From assembly GCA_030694835.1 (NCBI GenBank), contig JAUYUF010000015.1, forward strand, positions 1-14,826: a stretch of DNA of 14,826 nt, read 5' to 3'. The position numbers and the translations under genes were made by a program. Origin of the DNA: Flavobacteriaceae bacterium. Its GTDB lineage: Bacteria > Bacteroidota > Bacteroidia > Flavobacteriales > Flavobacteriaceae. The stretch's first letter is position 1. Each line of letters opens with the position of its first letter. This document shows positions 1 through 7,355 of the stretch, in pieces. A model generated the notes under the pieces. That model was given only the letters and a program-made list of their open reading frames with translations, made no database searches and was not told the origin of the DNA.

Positions 1-1
1 A

Positions 2-367
2 GTTGTACCTTTAGTAGGTCCGTCATCAATTTTGATGGCCATGATGAGTTCTGGTTTTAATGGTCAAAATTTTACTTTTAACGGTTATTTACCCATTGAT
101 TTTAACGAAAAGAAAAGTAAAATTAAAAACTTAGAAAAGCAATCTAAAGAAAACAATCAAGCTCAAATATTTATTGAAACTCCTTATAGAAATAATAAAT
201 TATTGGATGATTTAATCAATACTTTAGCGCCACACACCAAACTTTGTATTGCTGCTGATTTAACTCTTCCTTCAGAATTTATTCTAACACTTTCTGTTAA
301 AGAATGGAAAAATAAAAAGGTCGATTTACACAAACGACCAGCTATTTTTATAATTCAACAAGAATAA
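2..367 (+). CDS. RsmI-like SAM-dependent methyltransferase, C-terminal part (5' end cut by window)
   Basis: The frame is open from the window edge, so this is the C-terminal part (about 121 residues) of a longer protein. The first visible residues read VVPLVGPSSILMAMMSSGFN, which matches the GPSS and SGF region of the tetrapyrrole/RsmI-type methyltransferase fold. It continues with a GYLP segment and then IETPYR, where RsmI proteins have a YESPHR-like motif. RsmI 2'-O-methylates C1402 of 16S rRNA; Bacteroidota often carry a second, more divergent RsmI-like protein, and the altered motifs here suggest this is that paralogue, so the exact substrate is uncertain. The TTG and ATG codons near base 32 are internal, not the start. 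The stop codon TAA at 365-367 directly abuts the stop of the convergent gene. Confidence 0.8.
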   Translation, partial: VVPLVGPSSILMAMMSSGFNGQNFTFNGYLPIDFNEKKSKIKNLEKQSKENNQAQIFIETPYRNNKLLDDLINTLAPHTKLCIAADLTLPSEFILTLSVKEWKNKKVDLHKRPAIFIIQQE

Positions 368-1015
368 TTATTCTGAATAAAAATCAATTGAAGGATTTTG
401 TTCAGCCTCTATAACTGAAATATTATAGCCGCCAAATCGTTTCATAAAGTGCCTAATACTTGTTCCAAAATTATCTTGAAACCGGATGTTTCCATTGTTT
501 TGTAAGTATACTTTAACATTAGCTGGACCTGCTAAATGAGAAGCAGCAATTATACCAGATTCTGAAATTAAAGTGCCATTTATATTTTTTCCTACATAGC
601 GTTTAATTTCATTTTTTAAATACCATTTATTTTCAGCAACATATGCTTTAAAAACTTTTTCTTGAAGTTCAGCAGAAGCTAAGAACTCATGAATATTTTC
701 AACTCCATAAATTTTAAGAGTATATTTGCTAAACTGATATTTACCTAGATAGCCGTATTTACTTACAGATTCATAATTATTATTAGACTCTTTTTTTCCA
801 ATAGCATTTCTAAAGTCAATAAATGATTTTTCCACATGTAAAATGGAAGTGTTTGCAGTTGTCTCAGTTTCATTTGGAACAAAATGCAGGGTAAACTCTT
901 TAACTAATGGCTTTAGTTTTAATGGACTATAACGAACTAGTTCACGACCTGAAAATGTGGAAGCAGACACGATGGCTAAAAATACCACAAGGTATATTAA
1001 GAATTTTTTAGTCAT
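368..1015 (-). CDS. Secreted lysozyme-like / peptidoglycan-degrading protein
   Basis: The protein has 215 residues. The N-terminus (about residues 1-20) is hydrophobic after two lysines and looks like a signal peptide or membrane anchor. Residues 68-200 resemble a lysozyme/transglycosylase-type fold: a candidate catalytic glutamate (E76) in GKKESNNNY, then YGYLGKYQFS (about 87-96), and later AASHLAGPANVKVYL (about 157-171), as seen in lysozyme-like proteins that often carry LysM domains. No LysM domain is present. The likely role is cleavage or remodelling of peptidoglycan outside the inner membrane. It lies downstream of dapF, a GNAT gene and mltG on the same strand, which supports a cell-wall role, but a 130-base gap with its own promoter suggests separate expression. 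Family assignment is by motif only; the exact bond cleaved is unknown. Confidence 0.65.
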   Translation of the reverse strand: MTKKFLIYLVVFLAIVSASTFSGRELVRYSPLKLKPLVKEFTLHFVPNETETTANTSILHVEKSFIDFRNAIGKKESNNNYESVSKYGYLGKYQFSKYTLKIYGVENIHEFLASAELQEKVFKAYVAENKWYLKNEIKRYVGKNINGTLISESGIIAASHLAGPANVKVYLQNNGNIRFQDNFGTSIRHFMKRFGGYNISVIEAEQNPSIDFYSE

Positions 1016-1022
1016 AGTTTAA

Positions 1023-1041
1023 TTTATCTTTTGAAGATAAA
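1023..1041 (-). other. Small inverted repeat in the leader of the lysozyme-like gene
   Basis: TTTATCTT and AAGATAAA form a perfect 8-bp inverted repeat around a 3-base loop. It lies between the predicted promoter (1051-1080) and the start codon (1015), so it would be in the 5' leader of the mRNA. It could be a weak leader hairpin or an operator. The stem has only one G-C pair, so any RNA structure would be weak. Confidence 0.35.
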
Positions 1042-1050
1042 ATTAAGCGA

Positions 1051-1080
1051 CAAAGGTATTATTATTTTTTTAATACACAA
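1051..1080 (-). promoter_or_regulatory. Bacteroidota-type promoter for the lysozyme-like gene
   Basis: Read on the minus strand, TTG (1080-1078) is followed after 19 bases by TACCTTTG (1058-1051). This fits the Bacteroidota housekeeping promoter: a -33 TTG and a -7 TAnnTTTG with a spacer of about 19 bases. The predicted start of transcription is near base 1047, giving a leader of about 30 bases. Confidence 0.7.
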
Positions 1081-1145
1081 GTATTTTAGTATATTGTTAA
1101 CTGTATGTAATTGTAAATCAGAAATATAAAGCTTTTATTGAGTTT

Positions 1146-2171
1146 TTATTTATTAATTCCTTGTTCATTTAACCATTTTTGATATTTAATCGCATTTCTG
1201 TTATGCTCAGCTAAAGTTGTGGCGAATAGATGTGATCCTATTTTATCAGAACTTGCACACATATAAAAGTAGTTATGTTTCGGAGCATTAAGTACTGCTT
1301 CAATAGAAGAAATATCTGGCATTGAAATTAATCCCGGAGGCAAACCAATATTTTTATAGGTGTTATATGGTGAGTCAATTAAAAGATGTTTCTTTAAGAC
1401 TCTTTTTATTATAGAATCTTGATGTGTTTTTAGTTTGATAGCATAAACAACTGTAGGGTCAGCTTGTAAAGGCCAATCAGATTTTAATCGATTTAGATAT
1501 AAACTTGCTACAATGGGTCTTTCAGCTATAAAAGATGTTTCTTTTTGTACAATTGAAGCTAATATTTGGACCTGTATAGGAGTTAAATTAAGTTTTTTAG
1601 CTTTTTCAATTCTGTCTTGATTCCAAAAATTTTGATATTCAGAAAGCATTTTATTAATGAATTTTTCAGGAGAAATATTCCAATAAATTTCATAACTATT
1701 AGGTATAAAAATAGATAGTACGGTTTCTTTATTAAATCCGTCAGTTCTTAAATATTCAGTTTTTTTAAGTTCTTCAAGAAATGAAATAGAATCAAACTCC
1801 ATTTCCATTGCAATTCTTCCTGCTAATTTTTCTAAACTATCTTGATTGTTAAAAGTAAGTTTTATAGGAGATTGCCTTCCAATTGTTAGAATTCTTAGAA
1901 TAGTTATATTATTCATTCCTTTTTCAAGTTTATAACTACCTAGTTTTATTGGTTTTATTTTATTAACTAAAAAAAGTGTTACTTTAAATGTGAATGGATT
2001 TTTGAGATATTGATTAGCAGAAGCTACAATTTGGTTAATCTCTACATCTGATGTTACTATTATGCGACCATTTTCATGAACATTTGATTTCCAAATAAAG
2101 AGATAAAGTAAAAAAATTGACAATGAAGTCAAAATAAGCAATTGAGTTAAATATTTTTTTAAAAAATTCAT
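1146..2171 (-). CDS. mltG: Endolytic murein transglycosylase MltG (YceG family)
   Basis: MltG cuts nascent glycan strands at the periplasmic face of the inner membrane and is thought to act as a terminase of glycan synthesis. The protein has 341 residues, a normal length. A single membrane helix spans about residues 8-27. The catalytic region is clear: ASIVQKETS contains the catalytic glutamate (E211), followed by RPIVASLYLNRL, then WPLQADPTVVYA (about 233-244). Further typical YceG motifs are SPYNTY..GLPPG..S.P (about 267-284) and a C-terminal H.FATTLAEHN (about 314-324). The gene starts 3 bases after the stop of the GNAT gene and is the third gene of the dapF operon, tying lysine/diaminopimelate supply to wall assembly. 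Confidence 0.93.
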   Translation of the reverse strand: MNFLKKYLTQLLILTSLSIFLLYLFIWKSNVHENGRIIVTSDVEINQIVASANQYLKNPFTFKVTLFLVNKIKPIKLGSYKLEKGMNNITILRILTIGRQSPIKLTFNNQDSLEKLAGRIAMEMEFDSISFLEELKKTEYLRTDGFNKETVLSIFIPNSYEIYWNISPEKFINKMLSEYQNFWNQDRIEKAKKLNLTPIQVQILASIVQKETSFIAERPIVASLYLNRLKSDWPLQADPTVVYAIKLKTHQDSIIKRVLKKHLLIDSPYNTYKNIGLPPGLISMPDISSIEAVLNAPKHNYFYMCASSDKIGSHLFATTLAEHNRNAIKYQKWLNEQGINK

Positions 2172-2174
2172 TGA

Positions 2175-2699
2175 TTAGTTGCTAATAAGTTGTAGAAATA
2201 ATTCGTCGTGAAATTTTCCTTTATAAAAATTCCAATCCTTTTTGATACCCGAAACTTTAAATTGAGCTGATTCAAATAATTTAATACTTTTAAGATTTTC
2301 TGAACCAATGCATGCAAATAATTGATGAATATCTAATTGGTTAAAAGCATACTTAATTATTAGGTGTAATGCTTCTGAAGCATATCCATTACCTTGAAAA
2401 CTACTTAAAATAAGAATTCCAACACCTGCTCTTTTATGTTTTGGATCATAATCATATAAATCAATCATGCCAATTGGTTCATCATTATTAGTTAAAGCAA
2501 TTATTAATCTTAGTTGCTTTATTTCATAAATATCTAAATGGGCATTTCCTAAGTATTTTTTTAATATATATTTTGAAAATGGCTGTTGTGTATGACTTAC
2601 TTGCCAAAATTCTTCATCATTTTCATTTTCAAATAAAAATGTTAAATCTTCAGGTTCTAATGCTCTTAAATAAACTGATTTTCCTAGTAAAGCTTTCAT
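2175..2699 (-). CDS. GNAT-family N-acetyltransferase (RimJ/RimL-like)
   Basis: This is a single-domain GNAT acetyltransferase of 174 residues, resembling proteins that transfer acetyl from acetyl-CoA to N-terminal or other amines. Visible features are the N-terminal strand with LRALEPEDLTFLFENEND, the central strand with EPIGMIDLYDYD, the acetyl-CoA binding region around GVGILILSSFQGNGYASEAL, and a C-terminal KSIKLFESAQFKVSG segment typical of this group. I chose the ATG at 2699-2697 rather than the TTG just before it, because the dapF stop and this start then form TGATG with one shared base, a usual coupling arrangement. It sits between dapF and mltG; this linkage is, to my knowledge, common in Flavobacteriaceae, but the substrate is unknown. 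Confidence 0.85.
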   Translation of the reverse strand: MKALLGKSVYLRALEPEDLTFLFENENDEEFWQVSHTQQPFSKYILKKYLGNAHLDIYEIKQLRLIIALTNNDEPIGMIDLYDYDPKHKRAGVGILILSSFQGNGYASEALHLIIKYAFNQLDIHQLFACIGSENLKSIKLFESAQFKVSGIKKDWNFYKGKFHDELFLQLISN

Positions 2700-3481
2700 C
2701 AAATTTCAATTTCACCTTTAAATACAAATGTAGCAGGACCTTTAAGAAAAACATGAGTGTAATGTTTGTTTTCTTTTTTAAAAGAGACTTCTAAATTACC
2801 CCCTAAAGTTTCAATTTTCAAATAATTATTATTGGTCATTTTAGCATCATACATAGCTACTGCAACTGCTGTTGCTCCTGTTCCACAAGCTAAAGTTTCA
2901 TCTTCAACACCTCTTTCATAGGTTCTGATTTTAAAATGATTTTCTGAGATTTTTTCTACAAAATTAACATTTGAACCCTCTTCAAAATAGGGAGCTCCAT
3001 TTCTAATTTTTCTTCCTTCAGAAACAACATTACACAAATTGATATGTGTTGTTAAAATGATGTGATGAGGTGAACCTGAGTTTACAAAATAATAATTCTG
3101 ATGATATTGGACATCAAGAATATCAGACATCTGTAATTTTATGATCTCCCTTTCAATTGTTGCAAAATGTTTTCCATCTATTGCTTCAAAAGTAGTTTCT
3201 TTTTCAAAAAGGTTTAATTTATTAGCAAATGAAACGATACAACGCCCGCCATTGCCACACATGGTACTTTCATTTCCATCAGAATTATAGTAGATCATTT
3301 TGAAATCATACTCATCTGAATTTTCAAGCAGAATAAGACCATCTGCGCCAATTCCAAACTTTCTATTGCAAAGTTTTTCAATAAGTTTTGATGAATTTTT
3401 TGGAAATAAATTTTGACGATTATCAATCATGATAAAATCATTTCCTGCACCTTGATATTTTTGAAAAGCAATTGTTGTCAT
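2699..3481 (-). CDS. dapF: Diaminopimelate epimerase DapF
   Basis: DapF converts LL-diaminopimelate to meso-diaminopimelate in the cytoplasm, the last step before lysine and the source of the peptidoglycan cross-linking residue. The protein has 260 residues, close to the family norm. Both catalytic cysteines are present: C75 in STMCGNGGRC and C199 in LACGTGATAVAVAM. The N-terminus FQKYQGAGNDFIMIDN and the GADGLI motif (about 46-51) are also characteristic. It is the first gene of an operon with the GNAT gene and mltG; the next gene starts within its stop codon. A perfect TAnnTTTG promoter element lies only a few bases before the ATG, so the transcript may have almost no leader. Confidence 0.96.
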   Translation of the reverse strand: MTTIAFQKYQGAGNDFIMIDNRQNLFPKNSSKLIEKLCNRKFGIGADGLILLENSDEYDFKMIYYNSDGNESTMCGNGGRCIVSFANKLNLFEKETTFEAIDGKHFATIEREIIKLQMSDILDVQYHQNYYFVNSGSPHHIILTTHINLCNVVSEGRKIRNGAPYFEEGSNVNFVEKISENHFKIRTYERGVEDETLACGTGATAVAVAMYDAKMTNNNYLKIETLGGNLEVSFKKENKHYTHVFLKGPATFVFKGEIEI

Positions 3482-3485
3482 AGTG

Positions 3486-3493
3486 CAAATATA
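3486..3493 (-). promoter_or_regulatory. Promoter -7 element of dapF, very close to the start codon
   Basis: The minus strand reads TATATTTG, a perfect TAnnTTTG element, and its last base is 4 bases before the dapF ATG (3481). With the usual distance to the transcription start, the mRNA would begin at or next to the ATG. No clear TTG was found at the -33 position. Confidence 0.5.
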
Positions 3494-3565
3494 ATGAAAC
3501 CTATATGAATTAGTATAGAGTTACTATTTTGTATAAAATATTTAATTAACCAAAGACATTCAATT

Positions 3566-3649
3566 GTTAAAAATCGTTAAATCATCGTTAATAGCATGTT
3601 AAATCAATTTATATTATCTTTTGAAGTGTTAATTTTGATGTGTTGTTAA
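3566..3649 (+). promoter_or_regulatory. Array of GTTAA direct repeats upstream of htrA
   Basis: GTTAA occurs on the + strand starting at 3566, 3576, 3587 and 3598, that is with spacings of 10, 11 and 11 bases (one helical turn), and again at 3628 and 3645. The second and third copies share a longer ATCGTTAA core. Such face-of-helix direct repeats are typical of OmpR/PhoB-family response regulators; E. coli CpxR, which activates degP, uses GTAAA-N5-GTAAA. A link to envelope-stress control of the htrA gene is inference. Confidence 0.5.
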
Positions 3650-3812
3650 AATCTAGAATTATGAAATAGCCATCATGTTTGCAAAAACACAATTGCGAAG
3701 CAATCAATGAACGCTTTAACAATTTAAGTTTTGTGAATTAAACTTTGATGAAAATATTTTAATCAAACTGGCGTATTCCATATGACCATTAAAAATAATT
3801 AAATATCTACAT

Positions 3813-5246
3813 ATGAAAAAAACTTTTGAATTATTAGTTGTTTCTATTTTGGGAGGTTGTATAACTTTGGGAGCATACTTGTATATTACAAGAGATACTA
3901 CCGAATTTCAAACATTTTCCACAGAAGTAAAAGGAAAAATAATTCCAACAAATTTTAATCAGAAAGCACTTTATGCAGCAGAAAATACTGACTTTATTAA
4001 AGTAGCAGAAGAATCGCTTAACGCAGTTGTACATGTAAAAAATATCAGTATCCAAACAGTTAGAGATCCGTTTGCAGAGTATTATTATGGAAGAAGTTCA
4101 GAACAAAAATTTGAACAAATAGGCATGGGAAGTGGTGTTATTATTTCATCGGATGGCTATATTGTTACTAATAATCATGTAGTACAAAATGCTACAGATA
4201 TTGAAATTACTTTAAATAATAAGAAAAAATATAAAGCAATATTAATTGGAACAGATACTAATAATGATATTGCTTTGATTAAAATTGATGTTAAAGATAT
4301 GCCATATATTCCTTTTGGTAACTCTGATAATATTAGAGTGGGCGAGTGGGTTTTAGCAGTTGGTAATCCTTATAATTTAACTTCAACAGTAACTGCAGGA
4401 ATTGTGAGTGCTAAAGGACGTGATTTAGATGGAAATAATAATATTGATTCATTTATTCAAACAGACGCAGCTGTTAATCAAGGAAATAGTGGTGGGGCAT
4501 TAGTGAATACTAGAGGAGAGTTGATGGGAATTAATACTGCAATTTCATCATTAAATGGTGGTTTTGTTGGATATTCTTTTGCAATACCTTCTAATATTGT
4601 TAAAAAAACAATTGAAGATTTAATTGAATTTGGAAGTGTTCAAAAAGCATATTTAGGAATATATTATGAAGAGTTAAGTAATGAAAAAGCTAAGGCTTTA
4701 AAAGTGGATTCTGTTGAGGGAATTCTAATTACAACTATATTGGATAATGGAGCTGCAAAAGAAGCAGGATTGATAGAAAATGATATTATTGTAAAAATTA
4801 ATAATATTAAAATAACAAAGTTTGGAGATTTAAACGGACAGTTAAAATCTAAACGACCAGGAGAAACAATTAATATAACTGTTATGAGAAACGGTTCTCC
4901 TAGAGAATTTAATGTAAAATTAAAAAATCAGTTTGGGAAAGTAGATATTGGAAAATTTGATTTTACTCAATTTTATATAGGTGAAGTAAGCCCAATTGGA
5001 AATCAAGATATTTCTAAATTTAAAATTAAAAATGGTTTAAAAATTAATAAAATAACTAATTCAATTTTAAGAGAAAGATTTGGAATTAAAAATGGAGATA
5101 TTATTTTAGGAATTGATGATAAAATTGTAAACACCAAAAAAGAATTAGAAAATTATTTAGAGAAAGGTCAAGATAAACAATATGTAATATTGCAAATCTT
5201 AACAGGAAATGGTCAAGTAGAATATGTTCCTATTAAAATAAATTAA
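3813..5246 (+). CDS. htrA: Periplasmic Do/HtrA-family serine protease
   Basis: HtrA/DegP proteases degrade or refold misfolded envelope proteins. The protein has 477 residues: an N-terminal hydrophobic segment (about 5-25) serving as signal or anchor, a trypsin-like protease domain (about 60-270), and two PDZ domains (about 278-372 and 395-475). The catalytic triad is intact: H122 in VTNNHVV, D152 in NNDIALIKI, and S226 in QGNSGGAL. The substrate-side GMGSGVIIS motif (about 104-112) is also present. The second PDZ is divergent but still ends with the expected strand pattern. The gene stands alone on the + strand and is closed by a hairpin terminator. The repeats upstream suggest regulation, probably by envelope stress. 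Confidence 0.94.
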   Translation: MKKTFELLVVSILGGCITLGAYLYITRDTTEFQTFSTEVKGKIIPTNFNQKALYAAENTDFIKVAEESLNAVVHVKNISIQTVRDPFAEYYYGRSSEQKFEQIGMGSGVIISSDGYIVTNNHVVQNATDIEITLNNKKKYKAILIGTDTNNDIALIKIDVKDMPYIPFGNSDNIRVGEWVLAVGNPYNLTSTVTAGIVSAKGRDLDGNNNIDSFIQTDAAVNQGNSGGALVNTRGELMGINTAISSLNGGFVGYSFAIPSNIVKKTIEDLIEFGSVQKAYLGIYYEELSNEKAKALKVDSVEGILITTILDNGAAKEAGLIENDIIVKINNIKITKFGDLNGQLKSKRPGETINITVMRNGSPREFNVKLKNQFGKVDIGKFDFTQFYIGEVSPIGNQDISKFKIKNGLKINKITNSILRERFGIKNGDIILGIDDKIVNTKKELENYLEKGQDKQYVILQILTGNGQVEYVPIKIN

Positions 5247-5265
5247 TAAATAATTAATGAAATAT

Positions 5266-5294
5266 AAATCCCGATAATTTCGGGATTTTTTTTA
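5266..5294 (+). terminator. Intrinsic terminator after htrA
   Basis: AAATCCCGA and TCGGGATTT form a 9-bp stem around a 5-base loop, followed directly by a run of T (to 5293). It lies 20 bases after the htrA stop. Confidence 0.85.
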
Positions 5295-5327
5295 TTAAAA
5301 AAACTTTACGAAAACGTTTGAAATCTA

Positions 5328-5335
5328 TACATTTG
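5328..5335 (+). promoter_or_regulatory. Promoter -7 element of the GAPDH gene
   Basis: TACATTTG is a perfect TAnnTTTG match 13 bases before the ATG at 5349. The predicted leader is about 10 bases. The -33 element is imperfect (TTA at 5306-5308 with a 19-base spacer). Confidence 0.55.
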
Positions 5336-5348
5336 TAAAAAAGTTCTT

Positions 5349-6794
5349 ATGACAACAACACAATTTTACGAAACCCAACTTGTCTATCAAACAAAAAAGA
5401 GAAAAGCTACTGTTGAATTTATTAAAATAGTCAGTGATCTGTGGTATGATAATTCTATCGAATTAATTCTATTCAGAAATCAATTAATAGATAGAAATGT
5501 TAGTGAAATTTTAAATTTATTAGAATATTCAAGAGAATTTGTACAGAAATCTATCTCAATTTTTGATGCTGTAGAAATAGCTCAAGAAATCAAAGATTTA
5601 AATATTTCACTTGCTAAAATTGATATAGGAAAATTAGTATATGAATTTTATTTAGAGAAAAAGAAAATATCAAAAAAAGATTTTGTAAAGACAAAATTAG
5701 CGGGAGCAGCTAAACCAAAAGATATTAAACCGAAAGATGTTGTTCTTTATGGTTTTGGTAGAATTGGACGTTTGTTAGCGAGAGAATTAATGGCTAAAAC
5801 AGGTAGTGGAAATCAATTGCGTCTAAGAGCGATTGTAACTCGTGGGCCTATTGATGCTATAACTTTAGAAAAAAGAGCTTCATTATTAAGATTAGATTCA
5901 GTTCATGGCGATTTTCCCGGTACTGTTCAAGTTGATTTGGAGAATAAATCACTTATCATTGACGGCACAACAGTTCATATGATTTCTGCAAATACACCTG
6001 AAGAAACTGATTATACTTTATATGGAGTAAATGATGCATTATTAATTGATAATTCTGGCGCATATAGAGATAAAGAAGGTTTAGGAAGACATTTAAAAGC
6101 AAATGGAATTTCAAAAGTTTTATTTACGGCACCCGGAAAAGGTGTTCCAAATATCGTATATGGAGTAAATCATAAAGAATTTTCTCCCGATGATTTAGAT
6201 ATTTTTACAGCAGCTTCTTGTACTACTAATGCAATAACACCTGTTTTAAAAGTTATTGAAGATAGTTTTGGGATTGAAAATGGTCATTTAGAAACAATTC
6301 ATGCCTATACGAATGATCAAAATTTAGTTGATAATTTTCATAAAAAATATAGAAGAGGAAGAGCAGCTGCTCTTAATATGGTAATTACTGAAACTGGAGC
6401 AGGAAGTGCCGTTGCATTGGCAATTCCATCATTAAAGGGTAAGTTAACTTCTAATGCTATTAGAGTTCCAGTTCCCAATGGCTCATTAGTAGTTTTAAAC
6501 TTGAGAATTAATATACCGGCAAGCCGAGATACTATTAATACAACAATGAAAAAATATGCTTTAGAAGGAGATTTGGTTGAACAGATTAAGTATTCATTAA
6601 ATAATGAATTAGTTTCTTCTGATATAGTTGGAACTTCTGCTCCAGCAATTTTTGATAGCAACGCAACTATAGCAACGAACGATGGTAAAAATATTGTGTT
6701 ATATGTGTGGTATGATAATGAATATGGATATAGTCATCAAGTTATTAGGTTGGCAAAGTATATTGCAAAAGTTCAGCGATTTTCTTACTACTAA
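5349..6794 (+). CDS. Long-form glyceraldehyde-3-phosphate dehydrogenase with N-terminal extension
   Basis: GAPDH interconverts glyceraldehyde-3-phosphate and 1,3-bisphosphoglycerate with NAD(P). At 481 residues it is about 140 residues longer than classical GAPDH (around 335). Residues 1-128 are an extra, charged, mostly helical domain without a motif I know. The Rossmann motif YGFGRIGR (134-141) begins the dehydrogenase part. The catalytic cysteine is C291 in AASCTTNAITP and the catalytic histidine H318 in ETIHAYTNDQ; the C-terminal WYDNEYGYS is classical. The HAYTNDQ...RRGRAA region looks closer to GapB-type than GapA-type enzymes. At the end of the second Rossmann strand (IVTRGPID, 162-169) the usual Asp that binds the NAD ribose appears replaced by Thr-Arg (R165), suggesting NADP use; this is inference. 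Similar long GAPDHs occur in Bacteroidota beside a short one. Confidence 0.92.
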   Translation: MTTTQFYETQLVYQTKKRKATVEFIKIVSDLWYDNSIELILFRNQLIDRNVSEILNLLEYSREFVQKSISIFDAVEIAQEIKDLNISLAKIDIGKLVYEFYLEKKKISKKDFVKTKLAGAAKPKDIKPKDVVLYGFGRIGRLLARELMAKTGSGNQLRLRAIVTRGPIDAITLEKRASLLRLDSVHGDFPGTVQVDLENKSLIIDGTTVHMISANTPEETDYTLYGVNDALLIDNSGAYRDKEGLGRHLKANGISKVLFTAPGKGVPNIVYGVNHKEFSPDDLDIFTAASCTTNAITPVLKVIEDSFGIENGHLETIHAYTNDQNLVDNFHKKYRRGRAAALNMVITETGAGSAVALAIPSLKGKLTSNAIRVPVPNGSLVVLNLRINIPASRDTINTTMKKYALEGDLVEQIKYSLNNELVSSDIVGTSAPAIFDSNATIATNDGKNIVLYVWYDNEYGYSHQVIRLAKYIAKVQRFSYY

Positions 6795-6804
6795 TCATAT
6801 AATA

Positions 6805-6840
6805 TCAAAAAAACCGAAACGTGAGTTTCGGTTTTTTTGA
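6805..6840. terminator. Strong bidirectional terminator between GAPDH and DsrE2-like genes
   Basis: A perfect 16-bp inverted repeat (6805-6820 and 6825-6840) encloses a GTGA tetraloop of the GNRA class. Each side has a run of seven A or T, so the hairpin can end transcription from both strands. It lies between two convergent genes. Confidence 0.9.
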
Positions 6841-6860
6841 TTTATAGAAAAAATCTACAA

Positions 6861-7337
6861 TTAGATAAAGATAATTTGAGTTCCTTCAATATCAGCTCTT
6901 TCATAGAAATCACCAATAGTTAAAATACCGTCTAATTCATCAGCTAAATCTTTTTCTTCTAATTTAAACATATCAACAGCTAATTTGCAAGCCCATAATT
7001 TACAGCCAGAAGCTGATAAAATTTCTAAGAACTCATCAATTGGAGGCATGTCTAATTTCTCCATTTCTTTTTTCATCATCATCGTTGCAAATGATTCCAT
7101 TCCTGGCAAACCTCCCAACATTGTTGGCATTGGCATTGCAGGATTTCCTACTGTTGCAACTTTTAGATTTTTTAATTTCTTTTTAGTAATCGCATCTAAA
7201 CCGAAAAAAGTAAAGAAAATTTCTGCTTCGATTCCTTCCATTCTTGCGCCATTTGCCATTACCATTGCAGCATATGCGCTATCAATATGAGCTTTTGACA
7301 AAATGAAAAGCATTTTTTTAACAACTGTTTTTCCCAT
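6861..7337 (-). CDS. DsrE/DsrF-like sulfur carrier protein, DsrE2-like
   Basis: The protein has 158 residues and belongs to the DsrE/DsrF superfamily, whose members carry sulfane sulfur on a conserved cysteine and pass it to TusA- and DsrC-type partners. Typical DsrE2-type features are FFTFFGLDAI (about 41-50), a Met- and Gly-rich loop with MPMPTMLGGLPGM (about 68-80), and two nearby cysteines, C112 and C117, in SGCKLWAC. The remainder, VDMFKLEEKDL and a C-terminal GDFYERA, also fits. Known DsrE2 proteins are often membrane-linked; this one shows only a moderately hydrophobic N-terminal half. It is the last gene of the SQR operon, 18 bases after the dsrC-like gene, which supports sulfur relay as its role. 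The exact donor and acceptor are inference. Confidence 0.82.
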   Translation of the reverse strand: MGKTVVKKMLFILSKAHIDSAYAAMVMANGARMEGIEAEIFFTFFGLDAITKKKLKNLKVATVGNPAMPMPTMLGGLPGMESFATMMMKKEMEKLDMPPIDEFLEILSASGCKLWACKLAVDMFKLEEKDLADELDGILTIGDFYERADIEGTQIIFI

Positions 7338-7355
7338 GATTTTAATTTTTATAGG

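Larger units (their letters stand above)
3482..3812. other. Divergent regulatory region between dapF and htrA
   Basis: This 331-base gap contains no credible gene. It holds the dapF promoter element (3486-3493), an array of GTTAA repeats (3566-3649) and a small inverted repeat ATTGC-GAA-GCAAT (3692-3704). For htrA no perfect TAnnTTTG was found: the best matches are AAACTTTG (3740-3747, one mismatch) and TATCTTTTG (3615-3623, one extra base). A weak core promoter would fit a stress gene that needs an activator. Confidence 0.5.

Noticed and set aside
1127..1140. Palindromic AT-rich stretch around AAAGCTTT just after mltG, as a terminator
   Set aside because: There is no proper loop or G-C-rich stem, and the T run is poor; not supportable as an intrinsic terminator.
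3692..3704. Inverted repeat ATTGC-GAA-GCAAT upstream of htrA
   Set aside because: The stem has only 5 bp and is not followed by a T run; such repeats are expected by chance in 331 bases of AT-rich DNA.
3834..4055. Open frame on the minus strand inside htrA, Cys- and Phe-rich
   Set aside because: It lies wholly inside a well-supported gene, its composition is that expected from antisense reading of AT-rich codons, and it has no recognisable motif.
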